7,913 nucleotides of DNA from an uncultured Bacilli bacterium (GTDB lineage: Bacteria > Bacillota_I > Bacilli_A > RF39 > UBA660), in the NCBI GenBank assembly GCA_947628245.1, contig CANQZH010000051.1:1-7913 (forward strand), written 5' to 3'. The notes under the pieces are model-generated. The model saw nothing but the letters and a program-made list of their open reading frames with translations. It did not search any database and was not told where the DNA came from. The position numbers were made by a program, and so were the translations under genes. How positions within the stretch are numbered: position 1 is the first letter of the stretch; each line of letters starts with the position of its first letter. This document shows, in pieces, positions 1 through 5,469 of the stretch.

Positions 1-1809
1 AGTACCATCAGAACCAGTTGCTGTTCTTGCTCTTGCAACATTAGCAGTTTGAATTGATGAATTAATAGCATTATTAATATGATGAGCAATATGTAAATCA
101 TAATAAGGATAATAATAACTGTAATTATTATACATATCTGGAAATTCTTGAATTTTCGTATTCATTGCTTTTTCAACTTTATCAGCTAAACCAAATACAG
201 TTGCATAAACTAAATATCTTTCCCATAAAACTATTTCAGGTAATTCTTTGGTATCAAATGTTCCAAAATCTTCTAAAAAGTTTTTAAAAGCTTTCCATCT
301 TACAAAATCTTCATTACCTTTTTTAGTTCTTTTCTTAATCATTAAAGAATAAATTAAAAATACCATACTTAAAGGAAAAACAATAAATCCTAAGATAAAA
401 TCAACGTGATAAAAATAAGTTATAAAACTAATTAAAAGCGCGACTAACAAGAAAAAGATTCCAGTTACAATAGGTACTCCATTTTTTTCATAAAAATCTT
501 GTCTTTCACCATCTTTACGAACACAATTAAGCCAATTACTATAATTACTTTGAAATTTACTATAAGAATTTTTAGCATAATTATCTAATTGTTTAGAAGT
601 AAAACTATTATTACTTCCAACTTCTTCAAATAGAAAATCTAATAAAACATCTTCGGTATCATTAACATTATCTCGATTATTTAAAATAAATTGATAATTT
701 TTATTTTTAGAATTATCTTTTATTTCTTCTACTTTAATATTTTTCTTATAAATTAAATTCATAATAGAAGCTGCCATTGCATTAGAACTAACATTACCCT
801 TCATTAAATAATCAACAACTTCAACATTATAATCATCAATAAATTCTCGATTATATTTATTAGTAAAATCACTTTTATATTCTTTATCATACCTAATATA
901 AACATATATCCACCAACTAATTAAAATAATTAGAAAAATAGAACTTATAATCATTACAATATTATAAATCATTTTAGCAAATTTAATTTGTTCTTGAGTT
1001 TGTTCAGCTCTTTTAATTTCCACATCTAAAATACTATTTAAAGCTTCTTCATTAGTTTTATTTAAATTAATTGAATTAGTAATTAAATTTTTATCAAAAG
1101 TAATTCTAATATCTACAGGACTATTTTTATCTAAAGATTTCATTGTTGCTAGAATAGTTTGATTATCTTGTTTATTAATATTACCAGTTATATCCCCATG
1201 AGCCCAAAACCTAAATAAATCAGAACTATCACTATTAGGTAAATGAACTCTTATTTGTAAATTATTAATTTTATCTTCAAAGCCATCTCCAATATAAGTC
1301 CAATAAAGTTCAGCAACATCACGATGCATTACAACAGCACTTTTAATTGTATAAGTAATTAAATAAGCTACACTTTCATTATTACCTTCAAAATACATTT
1401 TAAAACTTTTACCATCACTCATACTACTTTCATAATAATTACCATTAATTGCATCACTATCATAATAAACTTTAGTTAAAGGATTAAAAACTTCTCCAAA
1501 AGTTTTAAAAGATATCTCATTATCTACTTTTTTAGCATAAATCTTAACATTATCAATTCCTTTAGCATTATAAATAGCATTATCACTATAACTATTAGAA
1601 TTATTAGAAAGCCTTCCATTACGATATAAAATATCTCTTACATAACCGTGAAATTCTCCATCTAAAACAATTAATTCTTTAACTTCTAAATCACCATTAT
1701 CTAAAATAGTCGAATCAATTAAATAATCAGTTATATCATAATTAACATAAGCTTTTAAATTAGTAATAAATAAGAAAAATAAAACAAAAACATAAATAAT
1801 TTTTTTCAT
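1..1809 (-). CDS. DUF2207 (YciQ-like) membrane protein, C-terminus cut by window edge
   Basis: An open frame of 603 codons runs without a stop from ATG at 1809 to the window edge, so the 3' end is missing. The start has an AGGAG box 5 nt upstream (1815-1819). Residues 1-20 form a signal peptide (MKKIIYVFVLFFLF...). An extracellular DUF2207 domain covers about 22-245, with the family-like stretch HRDVAELYWTYIGDG at about 162-176. A membrane segment lies at about 279-305, a cytosolic part follows, and two more membrane segments lie at about 446-466 and 470-490. The C-terminal part holds the family's typical WKAFKNFLEDF (505-515) and LPEIVLWERYLVYATVFGLA (523-542) stretches. The readable end (GSDGT) is where relatives usually enter a Gly/Ser-rich tail. 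The biochemical role of the family is unknown. It is often next to lemA, as here, which suggests a shared envelope function. Family assignment is confident; function is not. Confidence 0.93.
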   Translation of the reverse strand, partial: MKKIIYVFVLFFLFITNLKAYVNYDITDYLIDSTILDNGDLEVKELIVLDGEFHGYVRDILYRNGRLSNNSNSYSDNAIYNAKGIDNVKIYAKKVDNEISFKTFGEVFNPLTKVYYDSDAINGNYYESSMSDGKSFKMYFEGNNESVAYLITYTIKSAVVMHRDVAELYWTYIGDGFEDKINNLQIRVHLPNSDSSDLFRFWAHGDITGNINKQDNQTILATMKSLDKNSPVDIRITFDKNLITNSINLNKTNEEALNSILDVEIKRAEQTQEQIKFAKMIYNIVMIISSIFLIILISWWIYVYIRYDKEYKSDFTNKYNREFIDDYNVEVVDYLMKGNVSSNAMAASIMNLIYKKNIKVEEIKDNSKNKNYQFILNNRDNVNDTEDVLLDFLFEEVGSNNSFTSKQLDNYAKNSYSKFQSNYSNWLNCVRKDGERQDFYEKNGVPIVTGIFFLLVALLISFITYFYHVDFILGFIVFPLSMVFLIYSLMIKKRTKKGNEDFVRWKAFKNFLEDFGTFDTKELPEIVLWERYLVYATVFGLADKVEKAMNTKIQEFPDMYNNYSYYYPYYDLHIAHHINNAINSSIQTANVARARTATGSDGT

Positions 1810-1819
1810 ATTCGCTCCT

Positions 1820-1851
1820 AAAAAATTTAAGCTTACTTAAGTAAGCTTAAA
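1820..1851 (-). terminator. Perfect palindrome plus U6 between lemA and DUF2207 gene; possible attenuator
   Basis: Positions 1826-1851 are a perfect 26-bp inverted repeat: 11-bp arms at 1826-1836 and 1841-1851 around a ttaa loop. On the minus strand the hairpin is followed directly by six T (1820-1825) and then the AGGAG box of the next gene. The lemA stop codon (1847-1849) lies inside the upstream arm. The layout is that of an intrinsic terminator, but the stem is A/T-rich with only two G/C pairs plus one near the loop. The next gene also starts 18 nt after the palindrome. Partial termination, or masking of the ribosome site, is inferred. A protein-binding palindrome is the alternative. Confidence 0.6.
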
Positions 1852-2401
1852 ATTCAACTTTAACATTTTCTCTTTCAGCTTCTTTAGCTTCAAAGAATGT
1901 TTCTTTAGTAAATTTAAATAATTTGGCAACAATATTACTAGGTATCATTTCAACTTTATTATTATATGTTAAAACTGTATCATTATAAAATTGTCTAGCC
2001 ATTGCAATCTTATTTTCGGTATCTTGTAACTCACTTTGTAATTCTAAAAAATTAGTATTAGCTTTTAAATCTGGATAACTTTCAGCTAAAGCAAATAACT
2101 TAGAAATAGCATTAGTTAAATTATTATTAGCATCCATTTTTTCATTAGGTGTTACAGCTGTTGTATAAGTATTACGAGCTTTAATAACTGCATCTAATGT
2201 TTCACTTTCGTGTTTAGCATATCCTTTTACTGTATTAACTAAATTAGGAATTAAATCAAATCTTCTTTTTAATTGAACATCAATTTGACTCCATTGATCT
2301 TTCACCCTATTTCTTAAAGAAACTAAACTATTATAAGTTCCAAAAATAAATACTACAAGAACTACTAGTACAACAAGAACTACGATTAACCATACTGGCA
2401 T
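1847..2401 (-). CDS. lemA: LemA family membrane protein
   Basis: The 184-residue product has the usual LemA length. A membrane anchor rich in Val and Leu occupies residues 3-21 (MPVWLIVVLVVLVVLVVFIFG). It is followed by the family signature NRVKDQWSQIDVQLKRRFDLIPNLVNTVKGYA (about 31-62), with LKRRFDLIPNLV as the strongest block. A long helical region runs to the C-terminal FKETFFEAKEAERENVKVEF-like end. LemA proteins have a short N-terminus outside and a helical domain thought to lie in the cytoplasm; their molecular function is not settled. The ATG at 2401 is preceded by a full AAGGAGG box (2411-2417, 9 nt away), and a promoter lies just upstream, so this is the first gene of its transcript. 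The DUF2207 gene follows 37 nt downstream, a pairing seen widely in bacteria. The Val-Leu segment contains a small internal DNA repeat. Confidence 0.96.
   Translation of the reverse strand: MPVWLIVVLVVLVVLVVFIFGTYNSLVSLRNRVKDQWSQIDVQLKRRFDLIPNLVNTVKGYAKHESETLDAVIKARNTYTTAVTPNEKMDANNNLTNAISKLFALAESYPDLKANTNFLELQSELQDTENKIAMARQFYNDTVLTYNNKVEMIPSNIVAKLFKFTKETFFEAKEAERENVKVEF
2355..2383. repeat. 11-bp direct repeat in the lemA membrane-anchor codons
   Basis: The sequence acaagaactac occurs at 2355-2365 and again at 2373-2383, an 18-nt period. It encodes the repeated Val-Val-Leu pattern of the LemA transmembrane helix. It is probably just repeated codon use in a Val/Leu-rich helix, though an 18-nt duplication is possible. 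Confidence 0.5.
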
Positions 2402-2426
2402 ATAACTTATCCTCCTTTATAAAAGT

Positions 2427-2455
2427 ATATTATCATATTTTTTAAATAATAGCAA
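2427..2455 (-). promoter_or_regulatory. Sigma-A-like promoter for lemA-DUF2207
   Basis: On the minus strand a -35-like TTGCTA (2450-2455) is separated by 17 bp from a -10-like TAATAT (2427-2432). The -10 is preceded by TG at n-1, giving an extended -10 (TGATAATAT). It lies between the terminator of the upstream operon and the lemA ribosome site, with an expected transcript start about 20 nt before the start codon region. The surrounding DNA is very A/T-rich, so chance matches are common. Position and spacing are the main support. Confidence 0.6.
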
Positions 2456-2462
2456 TAAAACT

Positions 2463-2488
2463 AAAAAAAGGTTATGTAAAACCTTTTT
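2463..2488 (-). terminator. Rho-independent terminator of the surface/secretion operon
   Basis: On the minus strand a perfect 9-bp stem AAAAAGGTT / AACCTTTTT (arms 2480-2488 and 2465-2473) encloses a 6-nt loop. The T-run continues for two further bases beyond the stem, so seven T in total end the structure. The upstream arm overlaps the TAA stop codon at 2487-2489 of the last gene in the operon. It separates the secretion operon from the lemA promoter. Confidence 0.8.
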
Positions 2489-4235
2489 ACTCACTAATTA
2501 ATTTATTAACTCTAAAAGTTAAACTTACACTTTCACTATCTATAACAAAATCATTTTCTAAAATACCATAACCTGTACCATTATAAATCTTACCATCAAT
2601 TTTTAAAATATCATTTTCATTACCATCATTTAATAATTTAATAAATTTAATTATATCTTCTTTAGCTTTAGTTACTTCACTTTCATCACTAATATTAACT
2701 TTTAAAGATATTTCTAATAATTGTTTTTTCTCTAAATCAGATAATTCTTTTTCACTAGTAAATGTTGTTTCATCCCCATTAGTAAATTTAATTTCATCAA
2801 TTTTAATATTTTCTTTATCTAAATCTAAATTAACTGTATCAAAATAAGTGTTCTCATTTTCCTCATTAGAATAAATATTAACTAAAAGATATTTTGGTTT
2901 AGATTTATCTTCTTCTTCATCTTTACTATTAACATTTAAAACAAAGAAATAATCATTAAAATCACCAACAGTAGAACTTGTATTATTCTTTATAATAGAT
3001 TTAACAATAGCAGAATTAGTATTTAATAAATTATTTTTAACTGAATCATAAAATATCTTATAATAAGTTCTTTTCATTTTTGTTGTTAAACTACCTGCCA
3101 TATTTCCTCTAGTCCCTTTTTTAACAGTAATTAAACTTAAATTATCATTTTTAGCATATTCTAATAAATCATCAACTCTAATACTATTAAAATTACTATC
3201 ATCATTATTAAGCCAAGTAATTCCAGGAACATCATATTTAGCTGAATCTCCATTAGTATTTAAAATAAAATCTTCAATATTAACATTATGATTTTTAAAA
3301 TATTGTTCAATCAATTCTAAAGCATCTTTTTCTTTAGGATAAAAATACTTTTCTATATAATATTCAAAAATACTTTTAATATTAGATTTAGTTGAAAAAT
3401 ACATAATATTAGGTTCTAAATTATTAGGAATTCTTTCATAATAAACCCGATAATAAGTTATAGCATATCCTACAAAATTATTAGTAAGTTCAAAATGATA
3501 AATTTTATTATCAGCATCATATGTAACATTAATACCTAAAATATCTATATCTAAAACATTTTTAGCAGGAACTTGTTTATATTCTTCTAAATAATATTTA
3601 ATATCATTAATAGTTGATGAAGAATAGCTAGGATTATTTTTAATAATCCAATCAATTAATTCATCATATAAATTACTTAAATTATCTTCACTTATTTCAA
3701 AAGAAGATTCGGTAGTATTAGGAAATAAATTATCATAATTAACTCTTTGCATTGAAAAACTACCACTATAATAAGAAAAAATATCTTCATCATTAATTTG
3801 TTCTTTAATATCTAATGAAATAATAATTCTAGAAGTTTTAGTAACAGCATCAATAGGACAAGTTACATCAATATTAATAGTTGGAATTTCTAAATAATTA
3901 TTACTGTATGAAATAGTATTATCACTAGTAATTGCTTCATTAGAAGAAAGCTTACAATTTGCTGGTGCACTAAAAAGATACTTATCATTCTCATTTAAAC
4001 TTATGCTATTACGATTGAAATTAAATCTAACTTGAATTGTATCTTTAGTTGAAGATGCTTTAACTAAAGTGCCTTCAATACTACCCTTATTTAACTGAGC
4101 TAAACCATTTTGATAAATAATAGCATATTCTTTAGTATCATAATACTTTGAAATTGAATTAGATACATTAGTTAAATTAACTATTCCTAATAAACCAATT
4201 GTTATAATTACAACCTTTAAAGAAACCTTTTTCAT
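2487..4235 (-). CDS. Exported protein of unknown family, last gene of the SipW-type operon
   Basis: The ATG at 4235 gives 582 residues. An in-frame TTG at 4241 is less likely, because the AGGGTGG box (4243-4249) is 7 nt from the ATG but only 1 nt from the TTG. The N-terminus is basic (MKKVSLK) with a hydrophobic core to about residue 21. It then reads SNSISKYYDT, loosely like the SKY segment after the hydrophobic core of the neighbouring 195-residue protein. The rest is hydrophilic, rich in Asn, Asp, Tyr and Ile, with no second membrane segment and no LPXTG motif. Residues up to about 165 look beta-rich and hold the only two cysteines (about 94 and 126), a possible disulfide. The middle (about 175-410) has helical, Tyr-rich stretches. 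The end (about 480-580) has alternating strand-like segments. I recognise no domain. Position directly after the peptidase and a TasA-like gene suggests a co-secreted surface or matrix component; this is inferred. Confidence 0.85.
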   Translation of the reverse strand: MKKVSLKVVIITIGLLGIVNLTNVSNSISKYYDTKEYAIIYQNGLAQLNKGSIEGTLVKASSTKDTIQVRFNFNRNSISLNENDKYLFSAPANCKLSSNEAITSDNTISYSNNYLEIPTINIDVTCPIDAVTKTSRIIISLDIKEQINDEDIFSYYSGSFSMQRVNYDNLFPNTTESSFEISEDNLSNLYDELIDWIIKNNPSYSSSTINDIKYYLEEYKQVPAKNVLDIDILGINVTYDADNKIYHFELTNNFVGYAITYYRVYYERIPNNLEPNIMYFSTKSNIKSIFEYYIEKYFYPKEKDALELIEQYFKNHNVNIEDFILNTNGDSAKYDVPGITWLNNDDSNFNSIRVDDLLEYAKNDNLSLITVKKGTRGNMAGSLTTKMKRTYYKIFYDSVKNNLLNTNSAIVKSIIKNNTSSTVGDFNDYFFVLNVNSKDEEEDKSKPKYLLVNIYSNEENENTYFDTVNLDLDKENIKIDEIKFTNGDETTFTSEKELSDLEKKQLLEISLKVNISDESEVTKAKEDIIKFIKLLNDGNENDILKIDGKIYNGTGYGILENDFVIDSESVSLTFRVNKLISE

Positions 4236-4242
4236 TAACAAA

Positions 4243-4249
4243 CCACCCT
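4243..4249 (-). promoter_or_regulatory. Ribosome binding site that decides the start of the 582-residue protein
   Basis: The minus-strand AGGGTGG lies 7 nt before the ATG at 4235 but only 1 nt before the alternative TTG at 4241. The ATG is therefore preferred, which shortens the protein by two residues (Met-Leu) and gives an MKK start typical of signal peptides. Confidence 0.65.
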
Positions 4250-4255
4250 AACTAC

Positions 4256-4843
4256 TTAATTTTTTACTTGAATTAAAGAATAACCTACTCTAACAATATC
4301 ATAAATATTATTAGTAAAATTTTCTGTATAAAAATTATTAGAATTATATTTAACCGATACTTTATATTTTTTAATCTTTTTTCTTTCTAAATTACCAACA
4401 TTTACTTTATCACTATACTGATAGATTTCATAATAATTATTGCCTATTGAAGTTTCACCTTTTTGTTCTAAAGGAATTGAATTACCATCAATTTCTAAAA
4501 CTTCAGCATTATTATTAAAGAAACTAAAATTATAATTTAAATATATATTTAAAATTAAATCACTACTAACTTCTAATTCACTAGTATCAACTGTAAAATA
4601 ATAATCAATTTTAGTAGGTCTTACATTTCCAATATTACAATTGCTATCATTATTAGATACACAATTATTAGGTTTAATATCAATTATAAATTTAGCTACT
4701 CTAGCTGAATCAGAACTCATCATTTGTGAAACATATTTAGAATAAGTTATAACGGAAGTAAAAAGTAATATAACTCCACCATACATCAATAACCATTTAA
4801 CTAAATTCTTTTTAAAAAGTTTACTGTGAAGCATCCAGTTCAT
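4256..4843 (-). CDS. TasA/camelysin-like exported protein with SipW-type signal segment
   Basis: This 195-residue protein starts at ATG 4843 with AAAGGTGA just upstream, overlapping the stop codon of the peptidase gene. Residues 8-17 are basic (KLFKKNLVKW), and 18-33 form a hydrophobic core. ITYSKYVSQMMSSDSARVAKF (32-52) follows. This TYSKY...SARVAKF arrangement is characteristic of proteins exported by the SipW-type peptidase, the group that includes TasA and camelysin. The mature part is beta-rich and holds a Cys pair (61 and 69). It ends in KKYKVSVKYNSN...NIYDIVRVGYSLIQV (about 159-193), like the last strands of TasA-like domains (a W/Y-x-S/N stretch, then D-x-V-R-V and a final Q). The usual TasA-like protein is of similar size (about 190-260 residues). 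Its place 5 bp after the peptidase gene supports it as a substrate. Cleavage probably falls near residues 33-45. It may polymerise as TasA does, which is inferred from family behaviour only. Confidence 0.8.
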   Translation of the reverse strand: MNWMLHSKLFKKNLVKWLLMYGGVILLFTSVITYSKYVSQMMSSDSARVAKFIIDIKPNNCVSNNDSNCNIGNVRPTKIDYYFTVDTSELEVSSDLILNIYLNYNFSFFNNNAEVLEIDGNSIPLEQKGETSIGNNYYEIYQYSDKVNVGNLERKKIKKYKVSVKYNSNNFYTENFTNNIYDIVRVGYSLIQVKN

Positions 4844-4848
4844 TTAAA

Positions 4849-5469
4849 TCACCTTTTCTTTCTCTTTTTTGGTGACCCCTTTTTCTTCTTTTTACCTTTC
4901 TTCTTTTTATTTTTTTTCTTTTTCTCTTTTTGCTTTTTATCTTCTAAATATTTAATAAATTCTTCATCATTATCAATCATTATTTCTTTTTGATAACTTA
5001 ATAAATAACAAATTAAGATACCAATAATAAGAATAATAATACTTACTAAAGGATTTTTTAATGATGTCAAAAATGATCCTAAACCATTTATTTTAAAAAC
5101 ATATTTACCAACAATATTATTAAGAGGTATTGGATCATCTAATGAATCATTAGCATCACCTTTAGTTATCATTATATCATCATTTATGGAAACTACTCGG
5201 TGGGTTACAAAAGCCATATCAACATCATAAAAAGTTACAACATCTCCAACATTGATATTTTTGTCTTTCGTATTAATAACAATTAAATCGCCTACTTTTA
5301 TAGTCGGTTCCATTGAACCTGATATAACATCTAATATACCATATCCATTAATAGTTGTTAAATCTTTTTTTAATATTTTTAAATTAATCATATTATAAAT
5401 ATTATAAATTAAGATTAAACTTAAACAAATGCCGACTAAATATATTAAAACTTTTTGTACTTTTTTCAT
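4849..5469 (-). CDS. sipW: Signal peptidase I, SipW/ER-type, with lysine-rich tail
   Basis: This 206-residue membrane protease removes signal peptides outside the membrane. A membrane segment at about 7-29 is followed by box B, SGSMEPTIKVGDLIV (50-64), in which Ser52 is the nucleophile. Box D, FVTHRVV (87-93), has His90 where classical bacterial enzymes carry the general-base Lys. This Ser-His type marks the SipW/archaeal/eukaryotic ER group. Box E, TKGDANDSLD (102-111), supplies the acidic residues (Asp105, Asp108). A second membrane segment lies at about 141-158. The cytosolic tail then becomes extremely basic: 22 of residues 178-206 are Lys or Arg, ending KKRKKR. The ATG overlaps the upstream TGA as ATGA, with GAGG 7 nt before it, implying translational coupling. 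A TasA-like gene follows 5 bp later, the classic sipW-tasA type pairing. The symbol is by class; orthology to Bacillus sipW is not proven. Confidence 0.92.
   Translation of the reverse strand: MKKVQKVLIYLVGICLSLILIYNIYNMINLKILKKDLTTINGYGILDVISGSMEPTIKVGDLIVINTKDKNINVGDVVTFYDVDMAFVTHRVVSINDDIMITKGDANDSLDDPIPLNNIVGKYVFKINGLGSFLTSLKNPLVSIIILIIGILICYLLSYQKEIMIDNDEEFIKYLEDKKQKEKKKKNKKKKGKKKKKGSPKKRKKR
4852..4945. repeat. Nearly homopurine tract encoding the lysine-rich tail
   Basis: The plus strand is almost pure pyrimidine here, with long runs of T and TTC and few interruptions such as ggtga near 4871. The minus strand is therefore an A/G tract made of Lys codons with a few Arg codons. Such runs are prone to slippage, so tail length may vary between strains. 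The frame stays open and the stop codon is placed precisely before the next gene's start, so the tail looks genuine. Confidence 0.75.
5466..5469 (-). promoter_or_regulatory. ATGA stop/start overlap (translational coupling)
   Basis: The TGA stop of the large surface protein (5468-5466) and the ATG start of the signal peptidase (5469-5467) share bases as ATGA. The only reasonable ribosome site, GAGG at 5477-5480, is inside the surface-protein gene. Peptidase synthesis should therefore be tied to translation of the surface protein. Confidence 0.85.

Noticed and set aside
4239..4241. TTG at 4241 as the start of the 582-residue protein
   Set aside because: The AGGGTGG box is only 1 nt away from it, while the ATG at 4235 is correctly spaced and gives a normal MKK signal-peptide start.
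4852..4945. Lysine-rich tail as a frameshift or sequencing artefact
   Set aside because: The stop codon falls exactly before the next start, and its bases form part of the next gene's ribosome box. This fits an intact reading frame.
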